A stretch of 32,978 bases of DNA, from the NCBI GenBank assembly GCA_027313145.1, contig DAHVEJ010000024.1, positions 1-32,978 on the forward strand. Direction: 5' to 3'. Below, piece after piece: positions 14,628 to 22,424 of this stretch. The notes beneath the pieces were generated by a model. That model worked only from the letters and a program-made list of their open reading frames with translations. It was not told the origin of the DNA and ran no database searches. The stretch's first letter is position 1, and each line of letters opens with the position of its first letter. This stretch comes from Phycisphaerales bacterium. GTDB lineage: Bacteria > Planctomycetota > Phycisphaerae > WQYP01. The position numbers were made by a program, and so were the translations under genes.

Positions 14628-16919
14628 ATGATGCAGAAGACCAATAATTTCGTTGGCGACAAGCCACTTGTTCCGGATGGGTTTGAAGCAATCGTCTCGG
14701 AGCATATCGGCTGGGCTTATCACATGGCCCGCCGACAGCTTGCCGATGCCGGCCTTGCCGAAGATGCGGTGCAGGCCGTTCTTTTGGCGTTGTGGCAAAG
14801 GCGAAAACGCCTTGAGGCGCAAAACCGATCCATCGGCGGCTGGCTGGTGCGCGCAACATATTTTATTTGCAGCCAAATGCGCAAATCCGAAGCCCGGCGA
14901 CGAAGCCGCGAAGGGAAGGCAATTGTCACGCGAATTCAAGAAGCAGATGTTCCTGCCGAGGCCGCAGGCTCCAACATCTTACAACTCGCGGCTATGGACG
15001 CGGCAATGCAAAAGCTTTCCAAGGGGGATCGAGCGTTGCTGGTGGCGCGATTTTTTCAGAATCGTACCGCCCGGGAAGTGGCACAGCAGTTCAATATTTC
15101 CGAAGCAGCGGCGGCTAAGCGCACGGCGCGTGCGGTGGAACAAATGCGGAACATAATGACGCGACAGCGTTTGACATTAGATAGCACCGCGATGATGGCC
15201 CTGCTCGCTGGCGGGGCCAGCACGGCACCGGATGGATTAGCATCGCAAGTTCTCCACGCCATTGCGGGCCAGGGGCCGTTAAGCGCCTGCGCCGCCCGTG
15301 CCGCACAAAGCATATCGTTTCGCGCAGGGCGTGCTCCGGCGTTTCTTGGCGCGTCCGCAGCGCTGGTGGGCGTGGCTGCAGTAACTATTCCCCTGGTGGT
15401 AAAAACGCCGCAAAGGGCTGCGGTGCCAATCCCCGCTGCTGCGAGCGCAACCCATCGCTCAGTACATATTCCCAGCGCCCACGCCGCGCCGCACATCACC
15501 GGGCCATTAACCAAAAATGGCTACGTCAATTACGTGGCGAAGTTTAACAAGCGATTCGGCCAAGGCGTCACCGCGTTGAATAATGCTGCGGTGCCGCTGG
15601 TAATTCTATTTCGGCCGGACTCGTTTCGAGACTCCACTACCAAAGTAGTGGCTGGAAAATTCATCAACGTGCCGGACAAAACCTTCGCGCGCAAATTACG
15701 CAGATCACTGGGAATTTCCAAGCGTGATATAACGGGACCGCGCTTTGTCAGCTACCAGAAGTTCCGCAGACACGCCGATCCGGCGGCAGTGGCACAGGGC
15801 CTTGGCTTGGCCGGTAATTTACCGCCTGCGCCGCAGTACACCCCGGCAGGGCTTTACAGGCACCCGTGGTCGGCCAGGACCAACCCATGGACGGCTGCAT
15901 TCTTAAACACCAATGCCGGGGCCTTGGATATCGCACGGTCAGCATTCTCCCGTCCACACTTTTTTCTGCCACTGGTTGAACCCGCCGGTGGCGACCACAG
16001 TATGGCCACCGCAGTAGGTTCGATACTCCCGGCCCTTGCTCCCGCCAAGGCTATTTGCAACGGACTTGTGGCACAAGCCATGCTGGCATTGCACCAGGGC
16101 CGCCTGCGGAGGTGTCAGCAAGATTTGCTGGCCGTCCATCGGCTGGCCCGGTTACTAACCCGTGAACACTTCCTGATCACCAACCTTGTAGCTGTTTCCA
16201 TTGAGATGATGGGGTGTCAGGCGGATATTGCTATGGCCAATTCCCACAAGCTGTCATCGACAGCATTGCGCAACTACCTGAATCAGCTGTTGAAGCTTCC
16301 CCGGCCCACGTCGGTGGCGGCTGTGATTAATACCGGTGAGCGATGGACAACGCTTGACGTCTTGCAGCACGCTTCGCCTAACCTCGCCGCACTCTTCGGA
16401 TTTGCCGCGCCGCGCAAGCCGGCCAAACCCTTGAACGGAGCACAGCGTGCGGCAGCATTGGCGTCCATGAACAGGCTCTTTGACCAAGTGGTTAAAATTT
16501 TTGCGATCAAGAACTACCGGCAGCGAGCCTTGGCGTCGCACCATGCACTGGCTCTTTGGCAACATGCAAAAAAGCCGGTAGACATAACATTCCTCTTCAT
16601 TGTAAAGACGCAGGCCAGAACCATTGCCATGTCAGCCCGGTGCGCCGCCTTTCGGCGCTTAGATCGCCTGTCCCTTGCCCTGGCCGCGTATTTGGAAGCT
16701 CACCAAGTATTTCCCCCTCGCCTTTCCCAACTTGTCCCCAAATTTCTGCCCGCCATTCCACAGGATCCCTACACCAATAAGCCGTTTGCCTACGCCACCG
16801 GACCACAAGGCTGCACGCTCTTTAGTCCCGGAGGATATTCGCCGCCGATAAACACCGGCGTAACACTTCCCCCCGCGCGCCCTATTACGGTACATCTGTC
16901 CTCGTCGCCGGGAATTTGA
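14628..16919 (+). CDS. ECF sigma factor fused to membrane span and extracytoplasmic domain (fusion 1, subfamily I)
   Basis: This protein has 763 residues. Sigma region 2 covers about residues 20-90 (HIGWAYHMARRQLADAGLAEDAVQAVLLAL, IGGWLVRATYF), and region 4 about 125-178 (DRALLVARFFQNRTAREVAQQFNISEAAAAKRTARAV). A single membrane span lies near 238-259. About 500 residues then face outward, starting with ITGPLTKNGYVNYV and NNAAVPLV and ending with FPPRLSQLVPKFLPAIPQDPYTNKPFAY. No separate anti-sigma gene is present, so the C-terminal half may hold or sense for the sigma domain. ATG 14628 is chosen; GTG 14625 is in frame. A five-codon ORF at 14611 ends in a TGATG overlap. The last few codons and the stop lie inside repeat copy C. 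Its outer domain resembles that of fusion 2. Confidence 0.85.
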   Translation: MMQKTNNFVGDKPLVPDGFEAIVSEHIGWAYHMARRQLADAGLAEDAVQAVLLALWQRRKRLEAQNRSIGGWLVRATYFICSQMRKSEARRRSREGKAIVTRIQEADVPAEAAGSNILQLAAMDAAMQKLSKGDRALLVARFFQNRTAREVAQQFNISEAAAAKRTARAVEQMRNIMTRQRLTLDSTAMMALLAGGASTAPDGLASQVLHAIAGQGPLSACAARAAQSISFRAGRAPAFLGASAALVGVAAVTIPLVVKTPQRAAVPIPAAASATHRSVHIPSAHAAPHITGPLTKNGYVNYVAKFNKRFGQGVTALNNAAVPLVILFRPDSFRDSTTKVVAGKFINVPDKTFARKLRRSLGISKRDITGPRFVSYQKFRRHADPAAVAQGLGLAGNLPPAPQYTPAGLYRHPWSARTNPWTAAFLNTNAGALDIARSAFSRPHFFLPLVEPAGGDHSMATAVGSILPALAPAKAICNGLVAQAMLALHQGRLRRCQQDLLAVHRLARLLTREHFLITNLVAVSIEMMGCQADIAMANSHKLSSTALRNYLNQLLKLPRPTSVAAVINTGERWTTLDVLQHASPNLAALFGFAAPRKPAKPLNGAQRAAALASMNRLFDQVVKIFAIKNYRQRALASHHALALWQHAKKPVDITFLFIVKTQARTIAMSARCAAFRRLDRLSLALAAYLEAHQVFPPRLSQLVPKFLPAIPQDPYTNKPFAYATGPQGCTLFSPGGYSPPINTGVTLPPARPITVHLSSSPGI

Positions 16920-17159
16920 GATTTCAGATCTCAAATCTCAAATTTTTAATAATCGCCCATCCGCGCGTTCGCAAGAATCCCACGCAAGCCCATAGCTCAA
17001 TGCGGCAGCGTTGAGTTGACGGCGGAATGTCGTTTTATGACACGGTACGCCCCGGCTCGTCGCGATTGGCACCTCGCGTGTGCCGGATCAGAGTGCGGAT
17101 TGTTTCCATGGCCGCGTTCCGCATCCAACCATAACGCTTCCGCGTTAGGCTATGGGTTT
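16903..17159 (+). repeat. Long dispersed intergenic repeat, copy C
   Basis: This is a 257-bp copy, about 97 percent identical to 7601-7855. It begins inside the 3' end of sigma fusion gene 1 and ends about 65 bp before the convergent stop of sigma fusion gene 2. The core TAGCTCAATGCGGCAGCG is at 16993-17010. The stop codon of fusion gene 1 (16917-16919) lies in the left arm of its terminator-like hairpin, so the element supplies both translation stop and probable transcription stop. Confidence 0.9.
16913..16947 (+). terminator. Terminator-like hairpin ending sigma fusion gene 1
   Basis: The arms AATTTGAGATTT (16913-16924) and AAATCTCAAATT (16933-16944) pair perfectly and are followed by T-run bases to 16947. 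The gene's TGA is inside the left arm. The AT-rich stem makes strength uncertain, but position and orientation fit termination. Confidence 0.55.
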
Positions 17160-17224
17160 ACCTCCATACCGCAAAGATCAGCGAATACATTTGATCAGTG
17201 CTCATTGACGAAGGCCATCGCAAC

Positions 17225-19624
17225 TCACGGAAATGGCCCCTTCTGCCATTTCCGTGGTGGTGGCGGCGGCATGATGATGCGTGACGGGCCAAAATTCGGG
17301 GGTACCCACCCCGAATGCAGGTACGCTTCGGATAGGGCCAGTGCGTACCCGTCGCTGGTCCTGATATAGACGAGGGCCATTCCAGTGAACGGGTCCATGG
17401 GTGGGTGCTTGAAGAACGCTGGTGACAAGGCCGCAAGCGTCGCGGGATAATGGCCGTGTGCGTTGCGGTACATCTCAAGGGCATACGCGATTTTGACCAG
17501 CGTAAGATACCGCATTACGCCATAGGTGCCGGGCACCTCGCCAGAAACTACGTAATTGGTGGCCAGCAGCACCACGTTGTGATATCGGATATTTAATGGC
17601 AATCTCTTCGCCAAGAGATGCTCCAGCGATGCCGGAATATCGCCCGCCGCCCCGGGATTCCACCCTCCAAGCACGTCGATGTAGTGGCTGGCACGGTGCC
17701 AAACATCTTCAGTTGCCCGCAGCCGCAGGCCCGCATTTGAATACACCGGCGCACGAGCCAGCGCCCGCAGCCTGGCGAATGTTCTATTAAGATTTGCGAA
17801 CTGCCAGTTCCAATCAATTCCCGGCGGCGGATGTTCGATGATATCCGTCGGTAATGTTGGTTGGGATAGCGTTCGGGCCAGCGGTTGAAGCGGCGGAATC
17901 TGCGGATGTCGATAACACGAAAGCAGCACCCCAAGAGCCTGCAGGCGGGACGTATGGATATAGCGTTGCCTTAACGGCGGTGGCAACCTGAGGGCGTGGA
18001 TAACCTTCCACACCCGTGCCAGGAGCCTTGGATGTCCTCGAAGCTGTCCCAGCAACGTGCGGTCAACATACAACGATATACGCAACAGCACGTCGCCGGC
18101 GTAACCGCTGATTCCGTCCGGCGCTTGGTATGCCAATTCCGCAAGCCGGGTCACGGCCATCGCGTCGCTCCAGCATTTGTCCGGATAACCGCGCCCCAAC
18201 TCCAGCGTGGCGTGGCAGGCTAGGCACAGGCCGGCGGTGGTGAGGACGTACCTCGTTGGCAAACACCAAGCCATCGGCCCCTTAAGGCGTCTTGTATAGG
18301 GGGCGCTTGGCAAGTAGAACCGCGGGAGAAGGGAAGCTTTCCGCAGAAGTTCCGTTGCCGCCTTGTTCTGTTGCATTGCCGTGGCTAAGAGAAAGCACTG
18401 CGAACTGCGCCAGGGAGAATCAAGCGCATATCCCACCTCAAACTGTTTCATCGCAAAGTACGCCGGGCCGCCCTCGAACACGGTTTTCGTTCTTGGGAGC
18501 TTATATCCCTGCGGCGGATGTTTCTTGAAATACTGGCCGATTTTGTCGATCCGCGGAATTCTATTTCTTGGCGGCGTTACGCCCAGCAACTTGAGCTGGT
18601 AAGCACCCATCTCCCGGTAGTGAATTTCCGGTCCGCCTCCCCACTCATGAAACCCCTGCATCGCGATCTCAATCGCCGGCACAGCCGCATTATTTTCCGG
18701 TGTCACGCCCTTCATTAGATATTCTTTTAACGCCAGCTTGTAATCCGGCAGGCCATTCTTGCCCAACGGGCTGGTGATATAGGTTGTCGCGCGGCTGATG
18801 ATTAATTTTTGCGGGGCTTTTGGGCGGTTGTGCCCGGCCAGTGCCACCGCGATTCCGGCGGCCACCAGTGCGGTTGCCAGAACGGCACCCGTGGCGGCGA
18901 GTGCGGTTTTTCCGCTGGCCAGACCTTTGACCGACATGTGCGCCAACATTTTGGTCTGGCCAGCACTTGTAACTGTGGCCGTTGTGCCGTGTGCGGCGTG
19001 GGCCAATATGACTGCAGTGAGTTTTTCCGGCGCGGCCTGCACGAGTTTGTCTGCCAATATTGCCGTCAGTGCTTCTGACGTTAGCGGCATCTGCCTGCGG
19101 GTCATACGTGATCGCAATTTCTCTACCGCCCGTTGCACACGCTTTTTTGCCGCTTCGTCACTGATGCCCAGAACATCTCCCACTTCCCGCAGGCTGCGGC
19201 GTTCGTAATATCGCAACAGGAGTGCTGTGCGATCGGCTTGGCTTAAGCGGGCGAGCTGTTCGTCCAAAAGCGGTATTAATTCTTCATCGCGCATGGGGGC
19301 CTCCACTGCAACCGCATCGGGCCGCATTCGAGCTGCGGCCCGTTCGTGCCGTCGCCGCGTATTGTCATTCCGCAACGCCCGATTGCAGCAATGCCGGGCC
19401 GTCTTAAAAAGCCACCCGGAGATATTGGCCTCCTGCGGAATGCGCCCTGATTTTTTAAGCAGGGCCATAAATACGCACTGTGTAACATCTTCCGCCAAGG
19501 CGGGATCGCGCACAGACCGCAGGCACAGGCAATAGACCCAATCCAAATGCCGCCGGGTTAATTGCGGCATTTGTGCTTGAGCCGTGGCGTGGCCCACTTC
19601 CGGAATTGTCTGGCCGTCATTCAT
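17225..19624 (-). CDS. ECF sigma factor fused to membrane span and extracytoplasmic domain (fusion 2, subfamily II)
   Basis: This protein has 799 residues. Region 2 is at about residues 20-92 (LTRRHLDWVYCLCLRSVRD, LAEDVTQCVFMALL, ISGWLFKTARHCCNRAL) and region 4 at about 115-175 (DRTALLLRYYERRSLREVGDVLGISDEAAKKRVQRAVEKL). One span lies near 243-263. The outer part starts YITSPLGKNGLPDYKLALKEY and NNAAVPAIE and closes with HYPATLAALSPAFFKHPPMDPFTGMALVY, paralleling fusion 1 although the sigma halves belong to different subfamilies. ATG 19624 has AAAGGAG 9 nt upstream. It is convergent with fusion gene 1. No anti-sigma gene is adjacent. The signal sensed is unknown. Confidence 0.85.
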   Translation of the reverse strand: MNDGQTIPEVGHATAQAQMPQLTRRHLDWVYCLCLRSVRDPALAEDVTQCVFMALLKKSGRIPQEANISGWLFKTARHCCNRALRNDNTRRRHERAAARMRPDAVAVEAPMRDEELIPLLDEQLARLSQADRTALLLRYYERRSLREVGDVLGISDEAAKKRVQRAVEKLRSRMTRRQMPLTSEALTAILADKLVQAAPEKLTAVILAHAAHGTTATVTSAGQTKMLAHMSVKGLASGKTALAATGAVLATALVAAGIAVALAGHNRPKAPQKLIISRATTYITSPLGKNGLPDYKLALKEYLMKGVTPENNAAVPAIEIAMQGFHEWGGGPEIHYREMGAYQLKLLGVTPPRNRIPRIDKIGQYFKKHPPQGYKLPRTKTVFEGGPAYFAMKQFEVGYALDSPWRSSQCFLLATAMQQNKAATELLRKASLLPRFYLPSAPYTRRLKGPMAWCLPTRYVLTTAGLCLACHATLELGRGYPDKCWSDAMAVTRLAELAYQAPDGISGYAGDVLLRISLYVDRTLLGQLRGHPRLLARVWKVIHALRLPPPLRQRYIHTSRLQALGVLLSCYRHPQIPPLQPLARTLSQPTLPTDIIEHPPPGIDWNWQFANLNRTFARLRALARAPVYSNAGLRLRATEDVWHRASHYIDVLGGWNPGAAGDIPASLEHLLAKRLPLNIRYHNVVLLATNYVVSGEVPGTYGVMRYLTLVKIAYALEMYRNAHGHYPATLAALSPAFFKHPPMDPFTGMALVYIRTSDGYALALSEAYLHSGWVPPNFGPSRIIMPPPPPRKWQKGPFP

Positions 19625-19656
19625 CCGAACTCCTTTTCATAGGCTCCTATCTATAA

Positions 19657-19688
19657 TATCCCACGCCGGAGGAATTCGGGACATATTT
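19657..19688 (-). promoter_or_regulatory. Sigma-fusion promoter motif, site 2
   Basis: On the minus strand, ATGTCCCGAATT starts at 19688 and ATATTATAG starts 25 nt later at 19663, with CGGCGTGGG just before it. It lies about 32 nt upstream of the ATG of sigma fusion gene 2. Confidence 0.7.
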
Positions 19689-19920
19689 TTCGGTGGTTTT
19701 TCCCATGGGTGAGGCGGCGTGACTCGAAATGTAACGTTCCGCGTTAGCAGCTCTAAAGTTGAACTTTAGGATTGTCGTAACAAAAGGCCGTCCCGGAGTA
19801 GCGGCAATTGCGTCAGGCGGTGCTATATTTTCCCGCTGTCACCTTTCACCTCGTAGCGCTGCGGCAAGATCACATTATTGCTCCACATAATGCCCGGAGC
19901 GGTATTCTGCAGCGCTTTTG
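19689..19920. other. Intergenic region with a short palindrome
   Basis: This stretch separates the promoter of sigma fusion gene 2 from the 3' end of vapC. It contains the dyad CTAAAGTT-G-AACTTTAG (19753-19769), built like the vapB operator but with different bases, and AACGTTCCGCGTTAG (from about 19733), which resembles the tail of the long repeat. No ORF or RNA gene is supported. Confidence 0.4.
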
Positions 19921-20340
19921 TCAGATGCGAATCGGTATAAGTTTTGCGCCAAGCTTATCGGCGGATTGCCGGATTGCGGCATCAAAGGTTGCCAGTGGCG
20001 AGCGTGAGCGGACCGCCAACTCCAGATATGCGGCGTCATACGCGGTAAGGCGAAACCGTCGGCCAAGGGTGATAATCGAATCGCAGATCTGTTGCTGCGG
20101 AGCATCATCGGTTTGAATTGGTAATGCGTATATGAGTTTCAGGAAGGAATCCGATTCTTCGGCTGATCGGCGTGCCCGGCGTTCGCCCGAAAGAATGCCG
20201 TTTTCCAATTCGTACCACCACAGAGGTGGAACCAACATGCCGTCGCCCTCGACGCGTTGCAGTACCTCCAGGGCTTCTGGTGTATAGTCTTCCTCGAACA
20301 GCCATGCCAGAACGACAGAAATATCAACCACAATGCTCAA
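19921..20340 (-). CDS. vapC: PIN-domain ribonuclease toxin
   Basis: This 139-residue VapC-type toxin is a metal-dependent ribonuclease held inactive by its antitoxin. Acidic active-site residues are visible in order: Asp6 in VVDISVVLAWL, Glu44 in PPLWWYELEN, Asp102 in LTAYDAAYLELA and Asp120 in LATFDAAIRQSA. All four are kept, so activity is likely. Its start overlaps the end of the antitoxin gene by 4 bp (ATGA), the usual coupled arrangement. The target RNA cannot be predicted from this sequence. Confidence 0.93.
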   Translation of the reverse strand: MSIVVDISVVLAWLFEEDYTPEALEVLQRVEGDGMLVPPLWWYELENGILSGERRARRSAEESDSFLKLIYALPIQTDDAPQQQICDSIITLGRRFRLTAYDAAYLELAVRSRSPLATFDAAIRQSADKLGAKLIPIRI

Positions 20341-20576
20341 CGTCTGCCATCCTCAATGAGGCTGCGGATGGTGACACCCTTGGGCAGCCGGGTTCGGCGA
20401 AATCGCGCGATAGCGGCTATCGCACGGCGCGTTTCTTTGTATTTAGTCGCATGATCAGGCGAAATTCGTGCGATGGCTCGCCCGTGTCGTGTTACAACGA
20501 TTGTCTTGCCGCGCTCCACGGCCTTGAGCACTTCAGATAAATGGGTTTTAAGATCATACGTTCCAATGGTTTGCAT
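20337..20576 (-). CDS. vapB: Phd/YefM-type antitoxin
   Basis: This 79-residue antitoxin paired with the PIN toxin has an N-terminal fold typical of Phd/YefM: IGTYDLKTHLSEVLKAVERGKTI, then VTRHGRAIARISP. That part dimerises and binds the operator; the C-terminal tail would wrap the toxin. A perfect dyad (20586-20606) lies just upstream, consistent with autoregulation. The gene is first in a two-gene operon and carries, further upstream, the same motif found before the sigma fusion genes. Confidence 0.92.
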   Translation of the reverse strand: MQTIGTYDLKTHLSEVLKAVERGKTIVVTRHGRAIARISPDHATKYKETRRAIAAIARFRRTRLPKGVTIRSLIEDGRR

Positions 20577-20585
20577 TACCGGTTC

Positions 20586-20606
20586 CTAGTCTGAACTTCA
20601 GACTAG
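20586..20606 (-). promoter_or_regulatory. Probable vapBC operator dyad
   Basis: CTAGTCTGAA and TTCAGACTAG are perfect 10-bp arms around a single central C, ending 10 bp upstream of the vapB start codon. Antitoxins of this class usually repress their own operon from such a site. Confidence 0.7.
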
Positions 20607-20630
20607 AATACCATTTCACGGACATTGTGG

Positions 20631-20662
20631 CAAATATGTCATATCGAGCCGATTCGGGACAT
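20631..20662 (-). promoter_or_regulatory. Sigma-fusion promoter motif, site 3, upstream of vapBC
   Basis: ATGTCCCGAATC begins at 20662 (minus strand) and ATATTTG begins 25 nt later at 20637, preceded by TATGAC. The first 11 bases are identical to those before sigma fusion genes 2 and 4. It is 54 bp upstream of vapB. The second box fits less well than at the other sites. Confidence 0.5.
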
Positions 20663-20718
20663 TATTTGCTGTCCTGCGAACAGGTATCGCTTGGACGAAA
20701 GACCTTGTGCGCCCAGAA

Positions 20719-21759
20719 TCACCAGCAGCCCGTGGCCACATCACGTATCGGTGCCATGCAGGTGTCGTAGGGAACCGTGTTGTACAAACTTGGAATAAAC
20801 AACACGGGACTTGCGTCGCCGCAGGTCAGACCGGCCTGCGGCGCATCAATCGAGGCCCCGAAACCCGAATACGCGGTGGTGTCATACGTGAAAATATTGT
20901 CATGGTTCATGCCGCAATAAGGTGTGGTCTCCCATACCACATGGCCATCGGCGAAGCCGACATTCTGCCCGTCGCCGTTATGGTTGCCGGAATTGTAGAC
21001 ATAATTTCCATACGTGTTGCCGGGCAGCAATGTGGTGTTGCGGTAGGTTCGCCCCAGTGTCGGCGCGCCCAGATCGTCCGGTGCCATATCGCTGATGATG
21101 GGCACTTGAGATCCGGCCCGGCTATTCCACCATGCACCGGCCTGCATGGGGATAACATTGTTCGGATCTGGCGGTGCGGCCAGCCATGGATAGGCGATGG
21201 AATAACTTTCACCCCGGCCCAGATTGCTCAGGGGCTGATGATCGGTGAGGTTGCCAAAATTTCCGAAAGCGTATTGGCCCGTTCCCGCGGTGCTGCCATA
21301 AAGCAGCGACGGGCCGTCGGCGAATGGATCGGAGGGGCAAATAAACCCCGCCGGCGTTTCATATTGCATCAACACCAGCAGCCACAGGCAACCGATGACT
21401 GAACCGGTGCTGGGCTGGTACACAACCGCGCCATCGTTGAGGTTAAACCAGTCATTGACAACCTGCTGGACGGACTGCCCGATCGCATAATGTCCCGGCG
21501 GTACGGAAGTATTGATAAACAAACCACCAAATTCACCGGGCGTGGCGGGAAACTCGTCGTTGCTGCTGGCGGCGTAGGCCAGCATGGATTGAGCGATGCC
21601 GTGGATGTTGGCCGAGCAGGCCACGCGATTCGCCTGTTCCCGGGCCGCCGCCAGAGCCGGCAACAGCAGGCCGATCAGAATCGCAATAATTCCAATGACT
21701 ACCAGTAACTCTATGAGTGTCATTCCCCGCCCGGCGTTTTGTGTATTGGACATGTCCAT
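20719..21759 (-). CDS. H-X9/10-DG type II pseudopilin
   Basis: This 346-residue prepilin-like protein is of the planctomycete DUF1559/H-X9-DG group. The class III signal is RGMTLIELLVVIG, with cleavage expected between Gly12 and Met13, Glu at +5, and the hydrophobic helix following directly. The C-terminal signature reads NHNGDGQNVGFADGHVVW, one residue longer than the canonical H-X9-DG. The start at ATG 21759 is chosen because GGAGG lies 9 nt upstream; the open frame reaches back to 21852 without a better site. Such proteins are exported and processed by a prepilin peptidase; pilus or secretion genes are not in this window. A broken paralogue lies at 13787-14134. A sigma-fusion type promoter motif is found 269 nt upstream. 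Confidence 0.88.
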   Translation of the reverse strand: MDMSNTQNAGRGMTLIELLVVIGIIAILIGLLLPALAAAREQANRVACSANIHGIAQSMLAYAASSNDEFPATPGEFGGLFINTSVPPGHYAIGQSVQQVVNDWFNLNDGAVVYQPSTGSVIGCLWLLVLMQYETPAGFICPSDPFADGPSLLYGSTAGTGQYAFGNFGNLTDHQPLSNLGRGESYSIAYPWLAAPPDPNNVIPMQAGAWWNSRAGSQVPIISDMAPDDLGAPTLGRTYRNTTLLPGNTYGNYVYNSGNHNGDGQNVGFADGHVVWETTPYCGMNHDNIFTYDTTAYSGFGASIDAPQAGLTCGDASPVLFIPSLYNTVPYDTCMAPIRDVATGCW

Positions 21760-21912
21760 GTCGAAAAACCTCCGTGCCATGGGGCGACTTCGCATAGCAG
21801 CTTCAGTTGTGAATACGCACGCCATTATATCTGCCATTTCTTTACCATGCACCGAGTCGCAGCGTGTCGTAATGCCCGCAGGAGCGGCAGTGGCGTCGCC
21901 CGCGGTTGCGAG

Positions 21913-21999
21913 TCAAAGCAGCCTAGCACTAAACCAGCAACCGTCCCGGCATGTACGCGGCCATAACTTTGCGGCCATAGGCTGTGCATCGTGTTTCAT
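21913..21999 (-). CDS. Possible 28-residue ORF behind a promoter motif
   Basis: ATG 21999 has AAGGAG 3 nt upstream (closer than ideal) and lies 28 nt after promoter-motif site 4. The peptide begins MKHDAQPMAAKLWPR and has no known relatives that I recognise. It may be a leader peptide for the pseudopilin transcript or chance. The rest of 21853-22027 shows nothing else. Confidence 0.25.
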   Translation of the reverse strand: MKHDAQPMAAKLWPRTCRDGCWFSARLL

Positions 22000-22027
22000 A
22001 CCACTCCTTGATTCCGTTCCCATTATT

Positions 22028-22059
22028 ATTATATGGCCGCCGACCAGAATTCCGGACAA
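22028..22059 (-). promoter_or_regulatory. Sigma-fusion promoter motif, site 4, solo
   Basis: TTGTCCGGAATT begins at 22059 (minus strand), GGCGGCC precedes the second box, and ATATAATAATAA begins 25 nt after the first base at 22034. It matches the subfamily I sites but points away from the sigma genes, toward the pseudopilin gene 269 nt downstream. Confidence 0.6.
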
Positions 22060-22191
22060 CCATCCCACCTTTTCCGATCTTTTCCACTCGGCGAACTGCG
22101 GTTGGGACTGAGACTCGCAAACTTCAAACGTGAACCACCAATTACCCAAATTGCCCATCGCAGCTCCGCCGCAACCAAAACGTCTTAACCA

Positions 22192-22294
22192 GTAGAGTAG
22201 AAGACTCAACCCCTTGGCCGCGGACGAGCCGTGGTGGCGTAAGTTGAGTCCCCCCTCATCAAACCGGACAGGCAGGTTTCGTGCATCCGGCTTC
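22192..22294 (-). mobile_element. Orphan 3' end of a group II intron (domains V and VI)
   Basis: On the minus strand, GAAGCCGGATGC ... GTCCGGTTTGAT has the shape of domain V: the AGCCG/CGGTT base stem and a GAAA loop. A GAGGGGGGACTCAAC / GTTGAGTC helix and a CTACTCTAC-type 3' end follow, as in domain VI. GGGAACCGAG upstream (about 22303-22312) is also typical of the sequence just before domain V. There is no reverse transcriptase ORF and no room for domains I-IV before the promoter at 22351. The upper helix of domain V has an apparent mismatch, so it is probably inactive. Exact ends are uncertain by a few bases. Confidence 0.65.
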
Positions 22295-22350
22295 CTCGGT
22301 TCCCTCCGTGAATTGCTATTTTCCTTAACAGATCAGATTCCTGATAATAT

Positions 22351-22382
22351 ATGTCCAGAATCTGCTCCGGCGGCCATATTAC
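22351..22382 (+). promoter_or_regulatory. Sigma-fusion promoter motif, site 5
   Basis: ATGTCCAGAATC (22351-22362), then GGCGGCC, then ATATTAC from 22376, exactly 25 nt after the first base. It lies 42 nt before the ATG of sigma fusion gene 3, almost the same distance as at site 1. Confidence 0.7.
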
Positions 22383-22424
22383 ATTGAGGAATCCTCGAGG
22401 ATGTTACATGGAGGCAGACCAATC

